Positions 17,871 to 25,206 of a stretch of 64,000 nt of DNA are shown piece by piece. Position 1 is the stretch's first letter; every line of letters begins with the position of its first letter. The DNA comes from Undibacterium sp. YM2 (GTDB lineage: Bacteria > Pseudomonadota > Gammaproteobacteria > Burkholderiales > Burkholderiaceae_D). Under the pieces are notes generated by a model, which saw only the letters and a list, made by a program, of their open reading frames with translations, searched no databases and had not been told where the DNA came from. The stretch lies in contig NZ_AP018441.1 in assembly GCF_009937975.1 (NCBI RefSeq), positions 1,798,001-1,862,000 on the forward strand, given 5' to 3'. Made by a program: the position numbers and the translations under genes.

Positions 17871-18967
17871 GTTGTTGCCCTCCTAAAAGTCTTCGTCAAT
17901 TGTTTATCCACCGCAAATCCCCTACGCAGCGCCAGCCGGGCCAGCAAGGCGCGGTCGTGGTGGCTGGCGGGGCTTTGGCGTAGCAGGCCAAAGTAGCTAT
18001 TTGCCGTGGTGTGAAAATCTGCGTCTGATGCGGCGCGCATGCGGGCCTGGGCTTCGTGTACTGTCCTGCGGCGGGTGGTGGTGTGCCATGGCTTGATGAC
18101 GTGGCCGACGAAATCGACTCCTCGAGTAACTGGCTGCAGGATGGTTTTGCTGTGGTTGAGCCTTGCGCCCAGGTGGGCGGGTAGCCATGCATCTATCTTT
18201 GCCAGAGCATCATTGAGCCAGGCTGCTGAATCGTGCAGGATGATGAAGTCATCGACGTAGCGGATGTAGTGCCTGGCGCGTAGTTGGTGCTTGGCGTACT
18301 GGTCCAGCGCGTCCAGATAGACATTGGCAAAGAACTGGCTGGACAGGTTGCCGATAGGCAGGCCCAGATGCGCCGGCTGGTTGGTCAGGCGTTTGTGTGC
18401 CGGTACCAGTGATGCCAGTTGCGCAGCGCCGCGCAGCTCAAAATTCTGGCGCGGGTCGTGCCAGAGGATGGTGTTGGCCAAGTCCATCCAGAAGGGCTCA
18501 TCGATACGCTTTGCGAGCTGCTGTTGCACGATGGATTTGTCGATCTGCACAAAGAAGTTGGCCAGGTCCATCTTCAGATAGTAGGTGGGCTTAGACCAGT
18601 TCTGCGATGCGCTGCGGATTTTGGCTTCTAACCGCCTGGCCGCGTACAGGGTGCCGCGTCCTGGTATGCATGCGCAGCTATCGGCAATAAAGCTGGCGTA
18701 GAAGCGCGGGGCGATGTGGTTGTACAGCAGATGATGCACGATGCGGTCGCGGAAGTCTGCCGCCCATACTTCGCGGGCTTTGGGCTTGGTGACGACAAAG
18801 CAGATGGACTTGCCGGGCGCATAGGTGCCTGCGGCCAGTTCGTCATTCAGCTTGATCAGGTTGCGTTCCAGGTTGGCTTCAAATGCCAGTGCGCTGGGCG
18901 TGTTGCGCTTGCTTTGGCGGCAGTCGAAGTAGGCTTGTACCAGTGATTCGAATGTAAAGTCATTCAT
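17867..18967 (-). CDS. DGR-type reverse transcriptase
   Basis: A 366-aa single-domain reverse transcriptase. YYLKMDLANFF (residues 129-139, catalytic Asp134) and IRYVDDFIIL (Tyr-Val-Asp-Asp at 237-240) form the metal site. LGLPIGNLSSQFFANVYLD (201-219) carries the IGxxxSQ motif that marks DGR enzymes, where other RTs have a QG-type motif. There is no maturase, RNase H or retron-like ncRNA. It copies TR RNA into adenine-mutagenised cDNA that replaces the VRs. It starts by ATGA overlap with the upstream gene. Two genes separate it from the TR, which is unusual; otherwise the cassette is complete. Confidence 0.95.
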   Translation of the reverse strand: MNDFTFESLVQAYFDCRQSKRNTPSALAFEANLERNLIKLNDELAAGTYAPGKSICFVVTKPKAREVWAADFRDRIVHHLLYNHIAPRFYASFIADSCACIPGRGTLYAARRLEAKIRSASQNWSKPTYYLKMDLANFFVQIDKSIVQQQLAKRIDEPFWMDLANTILWHDPRQNFELRGAAQLASLVPAHKRLTNQPAHLGLPIGNLSSQFFANVYLDALDQYAKHQLRARHYIRYVDDFIILHDSAAWLNDALAKIDAWLPAHLGARLNHSKTILQPVTRGVDFVGHVIKPWHTTTRRRTVHEAQARMRAASDADFHTTANSYFGLLRQSPASHHDRALLARLALRRGFAVDKQLTKTFRRATT

Positions 18968-19728
18968 AGCATTTCACCCACAAGGTCAATTGATAGTTGG
19001 ATGGGAGATAGTGACCTTATCCAAAGCGGCGATGATTGCTGACTTTCGATTCGTTCACGCATAATCGCTGCCCTTGCTTCTTTTGTGGGCGGTGTATACG
19101 TGCCTTTCCAGGCCGAATCAATACCTATGTTCTGTGCAATATTGGTACTGTCTGCACTTGAAAACGGGAAGCGTGTAAACACTTCCGGATTGAGCATCCT
19201 TAGGCCATGAATTTTGGTGTTTGGTTGGCCGGACTCATTGCAAATGATGTCCATGGCTTCAGCCATTCTGTTCCACCATCTTGCGGTCCCGATTTTTGTA
19301 AACTCCCCCGAGCTGCCCAGGCAAATACGTGGCCAGTTCGCAGCTAGGCGTTCAAGGCGATCCAGCGATTCATGTAAATGCCAAACCGGTGCACCTATGT
19401 GAGGGGCTGAAAGTCTCCAAGGCCAGTCGTTCAGTAGAGCATCGTTTGCATCTTCATCACCATCAATCACATCTGGAATGCATGCAAAATCAAAATTCGG
19501 ATATTTGTGTATGTCATTTACCCAGGCGTAAAAGCTTGTCCAGTCGGTAACTGGTGTGCCGCTTACCCATGCAGAGAATGCACCGTTGTCCACTGCAAAA
19601 CTTTGTGCTGCTTCAATCGCAATTGTTAGTTGGTCTGCGTGGCGAAATGAGACAAACGCATGTCCGCCGCTTATAGCGCGGACTGCAGCAGTGGCAGGTG
19701 TAATCGGCAGGCCATGGTAGTGAATCAT
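18964..19728 (-). CDS. TGT-superfamily-like phage protein (possible DpdA relative)
   Basis: A 254-aa protein. VDNGAFSAWVSG (46-57), FDFACIPDVIDGDEDAND (79-96), APVWHLHE, WPRICLGSSGEF and IHGLRMLNPE/FSSADSTN order and spacing recall tRNA-guanine transglycosylase barrels, where a DSGGF aspartate is catalytic, and the phage DpdA proteins that place 7-deazaguanine in DNA. I infer such a role only from motifs; no preQ0 biosynthesis genes are in the window, so a host precursor would be needed. It lies between TR and RT inside the DGR cassette, coupled on both sides by ATGA overlaps. Confidence 0.55.
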   Translation of the reverse strand: MIHYHGLPITPATAAVRAISGGHAFVSFRHADQLTIAIEAAQSFAVDNGAFSAWVSGTPVTDWTSFYAWVNDIHKYPNFDFACIPDVIDGDEDANDALLNDWPWRLSAPHIGAPVWHLHESLDRLERLAANWPRICLGSSGEFTKIGTARWWNRMAEAMDIICNESGQPNTKIHGLRMLNPEVFTRFPFSSADSTNIAQNIGIDSAWKGTYTPPTKEARAAIMRERIESQQSSPLWIRSLSPIQLSIDLVGEML

Positions 19729-19970
19729 TTGGCTTCCCGAACCGTGATTATTTCTACGCCATGATGTAGCGCGGTAATTGTTTGATGCCCGCCAAATCGG
19801 TTAATAAAATCATCTGCGATGTTTTCATGGTAATTAGATTTGTGTAGTGCTGCCGCCGTGATGATATGTTCAACATGAATCATCTTTTTAGATTGAATCT
19901 CTAGGGTATAAATAATCGCATCACCATTAGTAGGGCAGAGTGATACGAATTGATATCGGTAGTTATTCAT
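19725..19970 (-). CDS. Small protein between TR and RT, 81 aa
   Basis: Starts MNNYRYQFVSLCPTNGDAII and ends VEIITVREAK, overlapping the next gene as ATGA. The frame stays open upstream through the TR to 20258, but that part is not plausible protein, so I begin at 19970. The ribosome site is weak. Its 5' part overlaps the region just downstream of TR, where characterised DGR RNAs carry the RT-binding spacer, so the RNA may be dual-purpose. Family unknown. Confidence 0.6.
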   Translation of the reverse strand: MNNYRYQFVSLCPTNGDAIIYTLEIQSKKMIHVEHIITAAALHKSNYHENIADDFINRFGGHQTITALHHGVEIITVREAK

Positions 19971-20020
19971 ATTTTTAGTCTGTAAAAAGCCAGCATGGCC
20001 CTCGGTGGTACCATTTTTAT

Positions 20021-20126
20021 CTGCGGACGGCACGCGCGCGGTACTCGTTGCTCTTGTGGTTGTTGTTCTGGTTGCCATTGTTGAAATTCTGCATCCATGC
20101 ATAAGAGGGGTTGCCCGCGTTCTGCG
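20021..20126 (-). repeat. DGR template repeat (TR)
   Basis: A 106-bp segment whose minus strand is rich in AAC/AAT codons: translated in the VR frame it would encode ten asparagines. It aligns base for base with VR1, VR2 and VR3, and 35 of the 36 differences are at TR adenines. It follows the avd-like gene and precedes the RT by two genes. It is presumably transcribed as the template RNA. The 3' end (minus sense) is the GC-rich CGCGCGCGTGCCGTCCGCAG, shared with all VRs, matching an initiation-of-mutagenic-homology region. It has no downstream hairpin of the VR type. Confidence 0.96.
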
Positions 20127-20244
20127 GTAATTCATGCTATCCACGTCATCAAGCCGAAGGCATAAGCCGATCAGCTTGGCAACTGCGCCAGACCTGCCAG
20201 CATGGCTGGTGGTATCTGTGATGCGCTTGGCGGTGGGTGGTGTT

Positions 20245-20661
20245 CTACCCAGCGGCATGACCAGATTTAAATAATGAGTTCTGACGAGGCTGCCTTGACA
20301 CCCTCGTATCTGACTCTGGTACTACTGCGGATTTCTTCCACCCGTTTGCCTGTTTTCCTACGTCATCTGTCAATTGCACTGCCTCTGCGTACTGTTTTGT
20401 TGATATAAAGCGCATGTCTTTACATAGGCGAAACAGTATTTCTGCGGCGTGGACTTGCTCCAGCAATTTCGATAGATAGGCGGTCTTGTCCTGGGCTGCA
20501 TTGGCATTGGCGATAAGGACAATGTTCTGCAAGCACAGGCTGCGAATTTCGCCACCAATCGAGCCTTTAAAATCTTTGGGCATGTTCTTGGTGACGTTGG
20601 TCGCCAGCTTCAAAAGCTCGTAGGCTTTTTGGTAAATCGGCAAATCGTGGTGTAGGGCCAT
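20245..20661 (-). CDS. avd: Avd-like DGR accessory protein (four-helix bundle)
   Basis: A 138-aa helical basic protein: LPIYQKAYELLKLATNVTKN, FKGSIGGEIRSLCLQN, YLSKLLEQVHAAEILFRLCK and the C-terminal QLTDDVGKQANGWKKS. This order matches the bAvd family (related to 23S rRNA intervening-sequence proteins), which forms a positively charged pentamer that binds the RT and TR RNA in the Bordetella phage DGR. It sits between VR1 and TR as in that element. No good ribosome site is seen; the ATG lies 16 bases after a GCGAAGC hairpin and T-tract. Confidence 0.88.
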   Translation of the reverse strand: MALHHDLPIYQKAYELLKLATNVTKNMPKDFKGSIGGEIRSLCLQNIVLIANANAAQDKTAYLSKLLEQVHAAEILFRLCKDMRFISTKQYAEAVQLTDDVGKQANGWKKSAVVPESDTRVSRQPRQNSLFKSGHAAG

Positions 20662-20677
20662 GCTGAAAAAAAGTTTC

Positions 20678-20688
20678 GGGCTTCGCCC
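20678..20688 (-). repeat. GCGAAGC mini-hairpin with T-tract after VR1
   Basis: Minus strand GGGC-GAA-GCCC followed by GAAACTTTTTTTC, 43 bp beyond the end of VR1. d(GCGAAGC) is known as an unusually stable DNA mini-hairpin. Equivalent structures follow VR2 and VR3. It could be a terminator or attenuator before avd, or a DNA cruciform guiding retrohoming. Confidence 0.7.
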
Positions 20689-20705
20689 TGGTTAAGAAGC
20701 GGCTA

Positions 20706-20728
20706 AATTATTGAATTACTCAATAATT
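20706..20728 (-). repeat. AT-rich hairpin overlapping the VR1 gene stop codon
   Basis: Minus strand AATTATTGA-GTAAT-TCAATAATT, a perfect 9-bp stem with a 5-base loop that contains the start of the TAA stop. It begins three bases after the end of VR1. An identical hairpin follows VR2 and a degenerate one follows VR3; none follows the TR. Confidence 0.75.
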
Positions 20729-21090
20729 GATCTGCGGACGGCACGCGCGCGGTACTCGCTGCTCTTGCGGTCGTCGTACTGGTTGCCACCGTTGAAATAC
20801 TGCATCCATGCAAAAGAGGGGTAGCCCGCGTCCTGCTCACCAGACCAGTAGTAGTACGGTTCAAACTGCTCTTTGGCATTGGCGAACAACAGGGATTGTT
20901 CGCTGCGTGTAGGCAATTCGCCGCCCACTGAGGCTGCCCAGGCCTTGGCCGCTTCCCAGTTCAGTTTGGTAGCTGGTTTTGCTTCCAGCAAAAACAGGTG
21001 ATGGTCTGGCTGGCCTTCTTTGCCCAAAATCAGGCCTGCGTATATCTCGCCAGGCTTGAGGTTTTCTTGCATCCATTGCGCTTTGCTCAT
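20716..21090 (-). CDS. DGR target protein 1 (DUF1566/Lcl-like, C-type-lectin-type variable end)
   Basis: A 124-aa protein starting MSKAQWMQENLKPGEIYAGL. I chose 21090, eight bases after AGGA; the ATG at 21099 overlaps that site. The body (YAGLILGKEGQPDHHLFLLE, GGELPTRSEQSLLF) shares the pattern of targets 2 and 3. The C terminus is the variable repeat: SGEQDAGYPSFAWMQYFNGG then NQYDDRKSSEYRARAVRRS. Variable residues replace template asparagines. No signal peptide or membrane segment. It is the smallest of three paralogous targets and lies directly upstream of avd. The ligand is unknown. Confidence 0.88.
   Translation of the reverse strand: MSKAQWMQENLKPGEIYAGLILGKEGQPDHHLFLLEAKPATKLNWEAAKAWAASVGGELPTRSEQSLLFANAKEQFEPYYYWSGEQDAGYPSFAWMQYFNGGNQYDDRKSSEYRARAVRRSIIE
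20732..20836 (-). repeat. DGR variable repeat VR1
   Basis: It aligns with the TR without gaps and differs at 11 bases, all opposite TR adenines: two changes in one codon give Asn to Gly, and the others give Tyr, Asp, Ser, Phe and Arg substitutions. It ends in the same GC-rich segment as TR. Confidence 0.95.
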
Positions 21091-21116
21091 GGTAATCATC
21101 CTAAAAAAAATCGGTT

Positions 21117-21129
21117 CGGGCTTCGCCCG
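21117..21129 (-). repeat. GCGAAGC mini-hairpin with T-tract after VR2
   Basis: Minus strand CGGGC-GAA-GCCCG followed by AACCGATTTTTTTT, 40 bp beyond VR2 and immediately before the ribosome site of target gene 1. It is terminator-like in form, and the position is conserved with VR1 and VR3. Confidence 0.7.
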
Positions 21130-21140
21130 GTGATGGTGGA

Positions 21141-21163
21141 AATTATTGAATTACTCAATAATT
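21141..21163 (-). repeat. AT-rich hairpin overlapping the VR2 gene stop codon
   Basis: It is identical to the VR1 hairpin (AATTATTGA-GTAAT-TCAATAATT), six bases after the end of VR2, with the stop codon of target gene 2 in the loop. Identity beyond the VR shows that the whole VR-hairpin module was duplicated or is under selection. Confidence 0.75.
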
Positions 21164-21756
21164 AAGACTCTGCGGACGGCACGCGCGCGGTACTCGTAGC
21201 TCTTGTGGTAGCCGTACTGGTCGCCACCGTCGAAACTCTGCATCCACGCATAAGAGGGGTCGCCCGCGTTCTGCGTACTGGTCCAGTACCATTCAGGCTC
21301 AAATGCCTCCGCGCCGCCTGTGATGAATGCTGAGTCTGTCGTCTGTGCTGGCTCGTTGCGTGAATAGGCGTAACCAGGTGGTACGCTGCTGGGGTTGTCG
21401 CCGCGCCAGCAGTAGTTTTGCTCATTGGTAGGCTTCAGGTTGCGGTAGCACAGCTCCAGTTCATCACGGCTGGGCAGGTACCAGTCGCTCAGGCCGTAGA
21501 TGCTCATGCTGAGCATGCGCTGCGCCTGTTCGCTGCCTGCCTCGGCCATGGCTTTGGTGTTGGCAAGGCCATCAAAAAAGCTCAGGCTATTGGCTGCGGC
21601 AACATCTTTGTGCCAGGCGGCTTCGACTTCACCGGCTGCCTTTGGCGCGACGATGATGGCGTACTGCTCGCCCTCGATATTGATGCGTCCAGCGTAAAAA
21701 CCGCCAGCGTAGGGTGTGCCGGATACGGTGGGTGTTGGTTTGACTGCTGTGTCCAT
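21151..21756 (-). CDS. DGR target protein 2 (DUF1566/Lcl-like)
   Basis: A 201-aa protein. The N-terminal part GTPYAGGFYAGRINIEGEQY and the central GLSDWYLPSRDELELCYRNL followed by EPEWYWTSTQNAG match the DUF1566/Lcl domain (DWxLPxxxEL ... WTST), a C-type-lectin/FGE-like fold used by many DGR targets as a scaffold for variable residues. The C terminus is VR2 (DPSYAWMQSFDGGDQYGYHK, then SYEYRARAVRR). AGGAG precedes the ATG at 21756. There is no export signal. It lies directly upstream of target gene 1, with the hairpin module between. Confidence 0.9.
   Translation of the reverse strand: MDTAVKPTPTVSGTPYAGGFYAGRINIEGEQYAIIVAPKAAGEVEAAWHKDVAAANSLSFFDGLANTKAMAEAGSEQAQRMLSMSIYGLSDWYLPSRDELELCYRNLKPTNEQNYCWRGDNPSSVPPGYAYSRNEPAQTTDSAFITGGAEAFEPEWYWTSTQNAGDPSYAWMQSFDGGDQYGYHKSYEYRARAVRRVLIIE
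21170..21275 (-). repeat. DGR variable repeat VR2
   Basis: There are 12 differences from the TR, all at template adenines; one is silent (GCA to GCG, Ala) and two codons have double changes (both Asn to Gly). The 3' GC-rich segment is identical to TR. Confidence 0.95.
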
Positions 21757-21786
21757 GGTTGCTCCTGTTGTGGTTGTGGTGCTGGG

Positions 21787-22701
21787 TTAGGCTGCTGCTT
21801 TTAAAATGTCGCGAATGATGGCTGCGCGTTCAAAATTTTCTTCGTCAATTGCCTTTTGCTTTTCTCTTTGCAACTTCCTCAGGCGTGTTTCTTGGTTGCG
21901 TTTTGTTCTTAAATCGCCTGGGTTGTTGATGTAGATTTGATAGGCTTGGCAGCGCATGAATCCATATCGCCCGGTGACGACCTGCCATGTTGAATTAAGA
22001 TCGTAGTAGGCGGTGCCGGTGACGATGCGGCCTTTGTCGCCAATTGCAAACACGCTGGAGCCATGGGTAATAATTCCTTTGTCCCTGCTAGTGACATTAC
22101 ATGTCATATTGGTATGTGCCCGATCCAGTTCAGCAACGTAGTGTCCAGTTGTTGCGCGTTCGTGCTGTGCAAACTCATTTGCGGTCACACCAAGCAGACC
22201 CATGACAGGGTCGGGCTTTTTAAACTGGTAATCAGTAAAGACATTGCACAAATAGTCGCGAATCCTGCTCCTTGTGCGCTCCATTTCGATGCGCAGCAGA
22301 TACGGCATGCAGGCTACTTTGTTCGACTCATATCGCCCTTCATGGTCAGGCCGAGTAGGGCAGTTGATTGACTGGAACATATCAAACTCAATGCAGCGTC
22401 CACTGATATGCAGGTCGGCTTTTAGATCGCCTTTTTTGCAAAAGCGCTTTGATTCAGCGGACCATCTGGCGACTTTGGCGCCATAATGTTTTACTGAGTT
22501 TTCGTCAATCTCTGGCATGGTGCATGTCCAGCCAAGGCGGTTCAGGGTCTGAATGATGCGTGCAAATACTTGGCGTTTAAAATCGCGCTCCCATTTTTCC
22601 CTGGGTTTCCAGTCTCTAGGAATGTCTTCTTCCCAAATTTTCAGGCTTGCATCGCCGAAAACAACTTCGCCTGCGCGGGATATTTGTTGTAATGGTTTCA
22701 T
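21787..22701 (-). CDS. Phage protein with C-terminal UVR-like motif
   Basis: A 304-aa protein. Most of it is unrecognised (RDWKPREKWERDFKRQVFAR, ELDRAHTNMTCNVTSRDKG), but the last 35 residues (EKQKAIDEENFERAAIIRDI) match the UvrB/UvrC interaction motif. A conserved LHISGRCIEFDMFQSINCP core is present. It overlaps the upstream gene as ATGA. A DNA-related role is a guess from the UVR motif and early-operon position. Confidence 0.65.
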   Translation of the reverse strand: MKPLQQISRAGEVVFGDASLKIWEEDIPRDWKPREKWERDFKRQVFARIIQTLNRLGWTCTMPEIDENSVKHYGAKVARWSAESKRFCKKGDLKADLHISGRCIEFDMFQSINCPTRPDHEGRYESNKVACMPYLLRIEMERTRSRIRDYLCNVFTDYQFKKPDPVMGLLGVTANEFAQHERATTGHYVAELDRAHTNMTCNVTSRDKGIITHGSSVFAIGDKGRIVTGTAYYDLNSTWQVVTGRYGFMRCQAYQIYINNPGDLRTKRNQETRLRKLQREKQKAIDEENFERAAIIRDILKAAA

Positions 22702-23213
22702 GCTGCAATCGCCTCAACTTCAAACACATTGCCTTCAGCCACTCGCTGCGCAATTTCGCGCAGTGCCTTGGCGATATCGCTGTGCGTGACCAGGGCGCAT
22801 TGCTGGTCATGTAGTTCAAGCGCATCGCGTACATCATTTACGCCAGCGCCATCAAATCGCCAGACGTGTTTTGTTGTGCCTCTGATATAGCAACGGGTGA
22901 GTGCTTCTTGGGCGCGCACAAATACATCTTGATGCTCAACGCCATAGCCGTACTCTGCCAGCAGTAAAGCAATATTCATCGACGTAGTAACCATGGCCCA
23001 GTTATCGATGGTTGAAATACTGCCGCTGGCAATGGCCGCATAAGATTGCCAGGCGTGCATGCGTATGTCTTGCTGCTGCGATACATCAAGCTCGACGTTA
23101 GTATTAACAGATTGCGTGTTGAGAGCAGGATTCAAAAACAGATAGGTGCCTGCTGGCTTGACATTCCAATTTCGGCGTGCGCAATGGTGTTTTGCTCTGG
23201 ATTTTTTGCTCAT
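22698..23213 (-). CDS. Phage hypothetical protein, 171 aa
   Basis: I start it at MSKKSRAKHH (23213), because that ATG overlaps the upstream stop as ATGA; a longer reading to 23285 would overlap the HD-domain gene. It has a Lys/Arg-rich N terminus and a helical middle (AWQSYAAIASGSISTIDNWA). No family recognised. Member of the coupled leftward operon. Confidence 0.65.
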   Translation of the reverse strand: MSKKSRAKHHCARRNWNVKPAGTYLFLNPALNTQSVNTNVELDVSQQQDIRMHAWQSYAAIASGSISTIDNWAMVTTSMNIALLLAEYGYGVEHQDVFVRAQEALTRCYIRGTTKHVWRFDGAGVNDVRDALELHDQQCALVTHSDIAKALREIAQRVAEGNVFEVEAIAA

Positions 23214-23746
23214 GCTGCCACCTGTGTAGAAGTCAGGTTGTGGAAACGCTGTAAGAATTTGAGCTTTGCGGTCTTTGAATCCCACGGCTCGATGCGGTCT
23301 TTCATTGGCACGATGTCGGTGCCCGCAAACCAGTTTTCGCCAATGTCTGGCATCAGGTCGCGCTGTTCTGTTGCCAGCATGATGAGGTCTGCCCGCTTAA
23401 TCCATGGGTGATCTTGATGTTTCAGCGAAAAGTGTTGAATCAATGCATTTTCGACCTGGCGTTCAATCTCGGCATAGTCAGGTAGCAGTACTTTCAAAGG
23501 CTTGGATACGTCGCCAATGTATGCCTCTGCTGCGTCGTGCATAAGGCCGTCCAGTGCCAGATCAGGTGGTACGACAAATGAAGCCATGTAGCAGTGCTGG
23601 GCGACGCTGTAGAAGCGGGTGCAGTGGCCAGTGAAGCGGCAGATGTGCGAAAGTGCATGAGCAATCGTCTCAATCTCAATATCGCTTTTTTCGGGCTCAT
23701 TGAAATTAAAGTAGGAACCGCCTGCGGTGAGTATGGTCGGTATCAT
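23210..23746 (-). CDS. HD-domain phosphohydrolase (YfbR-like)
   Basis: A 178-aa protein. CTRFYSVAQHCYMAS, then LDGLMHDAAEAYIGDVSKPL give the HD-superfamily metal ligands His51, His70-Asp71 and a later Asp, as in YfbR-type 5'-nucleotidases. Phage copies may adjust deoxynucleotide pools. It starts ATG 23746 and overlaps both neighbours by ATGA. Confidence 0.85.
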   Translation of the reverse strand: MIPTILTAGGSYFNFNEPEKSDIEIETIAHALSHICRFTGHCTRFYSVAQHCYMASFVVPPDLALDGLMHDAAEAYIGDVSKPLKVLLPDYAEIERQVENALIQHFSLKHQDHPWIKRADLIMLATEQRDLMPDIGENWFAGTDIVPMKDRIEPWDSKTAKLKFLQRFHNLTSTQVAA

Positions 23747-23937
23747 TGTGCTTTCCTCAAATTAACAACTGGCTCACTGCACATGCAGCCGGGCGGGTGA
23801 GCGCCCTGCAGTTCAATCACTGCATGTGGCTGGCCGTTGCTGATGCAGCGGGTAAAGTGTTTGATCACGCCGCGTACCTCGCCCAGGATGTGGCAGGTAA
23901 AGGCGACGTGATCGCCTTCGGTGAAGCTGGAGGTCAT
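23743..23937 (-). CDS. Small phage protein, 64 aa
   Basis: Start MTSSFTEGDHVAFTCHILGE at 23937 overlaps the upstream stop as ATGA; a longer frame to 24003 lies inside the YfdQ-like gene and is unlikely. The body looks like a small beta barrel (VAFTCHILGEVRGVIKHFT), with a Cys pair (PGCMCSEP). Function unknown. Confidence 0.65.
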   Translation of the reverse strand: MTSSFTEGDHVAFTCHILGEVRGVIKHFTRCISNGQPHAVIELQGAHPPGCMCSEPVVNLRKAQ

Positions 23938-24806
23938 GGCTTGCCGAGTAGTACCGTGTAGCCGGACTCTTTTGAAACTTGTTCGATGTAGTCGGCAAAG
24001 CACAATTCAATGCCATCCTCTACGCGGTCAAGTTCGTACCAGAATTTGACTCTTTGATGGGTCAAGCGATACTTGAGCCTGGCTTTGATTCTCAGTCCGT
24101 CGCCATTTTTGAATATGCGAATCCCGAGTGTGAATTCGCGGGGAATTTCAATGCTGCCAGCACCTGCAGTTGCATTGATAGTTTCGTTGTACAGGAACTG
24201 TACTTGCCCATTATCGAGGCGGCGGGCGCTGGCAAAGGCCACTTCTGTTTTCGCCTGCAGAGTCAACGCGACAGTCAGCAGCATGTCGCCTGATGGCTCT
24301 GCTATATCGGCGATATTATCTTCAAGGAAGATGGCAAATTCTTCTTGCTCCATTTGCCGCTTATTGTTGTTGATCCATGTAGTTGCTTCGCGACTCAGCT
24401 CTGCCCGGTAAATGGCTTGATGGTCCTTCCAGCCGCCAACCGCGTCTTTTTGATGATTGAATACGGCAGTCAGGCTGCGAGCCTCAATGTCAGCGAAAAT
24501 ATAGCCGGTGGCTTCTTTAGCCTGATCACGCACAAACTGCAAGAAGCTGGCTGTGTCGTTCAAGACGGTTGTGCCTGTCTTGCGGTTCGGATTGGGCTGC
24601 GCTTTTTCGATGATGCTGGTGATGTCTTTGTGCTGATACTTCTCCGGGAAGATCAGGTGTGTCGTGCCGCCTATCGCTTGATAAGAGACCGATGCATGCG
24701 CCAGCTCAGTAATGCGGTCGATGGTGTCTGCGCCGATATGTACCTGGTCTGATGTGGCGGCAAACGTGGCCAGTTCGCCTGGTTGTGCTGTTTGTTGGTC
24801 GGACAT
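23934..24806 (-). CDS. DUF2303 (YfdQ) family phage protein
   Basis: A 290-aa protein with YfdQ features: YQAIGGTTHLIFPEKYQHKD, ATGYIFADIEARSLTAVFNH, YRAELSREATTWINNNKRQM and a beta-rich C terminus. The family is common in temperate phage early operons next to YfdP-like genes, as here. Its role is not known. Starts ATG 24806, one base overlapping the previous stop. Confidence 0.8.
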   Translation of the reverse strand: MSDQQTAQPGELATFAATSDQVHIGADTIDRITELAHASVSYQAIGGTTHLIFPEKYQHKDITSIIEKAQPNPNRKTGTTVLNDTASFLQFVRDQAKEATGYIFADIEARSLTAVFNHQKDAVGGWKDHQAIYRAELSREATTWINNNKRQMEQEEFAIFLEDNIADIAEPSGDMLLTVALTLQAKTEVAFASARRLDNGQVQFLYNETINATAGAGSIEIPREFTLGIRIFKNGDGLRIKARLKYRLTHQRVKFWYELDRVEDGIELCFADYIEQVSKESGYTVLLGKP

Positions 24807-25153
24807 TATTTGGCTTCCTTAAAATTGATTGGTGCTGGTTGAGAAGCGTCGCGCAATTCGAGATTGCCTTGACGTGGATGGTTGCGGGACAGTTCGTTGT
24901 CATCTGTGAGCCAGAAAACATCTTCACCACGGTCTGGCTTGGGCATGTTGACCGTGATGGCATCGGCGATGAAAATCTTGTCAACATCCTGGCCGCGGCC
25001 TGTAGGTTTGACTTTGAGTTTCAGCGTGATATCGCCGCTTTTGCCTGTTGATTTGACGGTGTTGATCAAATCGCCAAACAGCTTGGACAGTTCGGCATTA
25101 ACGCGCCCGTCCCGTAGGTCTTGTAGGGTGATTGCAAATGATTTGGTGCTCAC
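24806..25153 (-). CDS. YfdP-like phage protein
   Basis: A 115-aa protein with a GTG start at 25153 preceded by AAAGGAG. MSTKSFAITLQDLRDGRVNA and GDITLKLKVKPTGRGQDVDK resemble the small YfdP-type partners of DUF2303 genes. It follows VR3 and its hairpins by 32 bp, so its expression may be affected by the hairpin/T-tract. Confidence 0.65.
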   Translation of the reverse strand: MSTKSFAITLQDLRDGRVNAELSKLFGDLINTVKSTGKSGDITLKLKVKPTGRGQDVDKIFIADAITVNMPKPDRGEDVFWLTDDNELSRNHPRQGNLELRDASQPAPINFKEAK

Positions 25154-25184
25154 TTTGACTCCTTTACTGGATAAAATTAAATCG

Positions 25185-25197
25185 AGCGCTTCGCGCT
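25185..25197 (-). repeat. GCGAAGC-type mini-hairpin after VR3
   Basis: Minus strand AGCGC-GAA-GCGCT, then CGATTTAATTTTATC, 38 bp beyond VR3. The stem bases differ from those after VR1 and VR2 but the GCGAAGC core is retained, suggesting structural selection. Confidence 0.65.
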
Positions 25198-25206
25198 GGT
25201 TGGGGA

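Noticed and set aside
17867..18967. RT as retron, group II intron or antiphage DRT/Abi enzyme
   Set aside because: There is no maturase domain, intron boundary or msr/msd structure, and the IGxxxSQ motif with avd, TR and VRs nearby identifies a DGR.
19971..20258. Open frame through the TR joined to the 81-aa gene
   Set aside because: The TR reads here in a frame different from the VR frame and gives low-complexity Thr/Arg sequence; the protein-like part starts at 19970.
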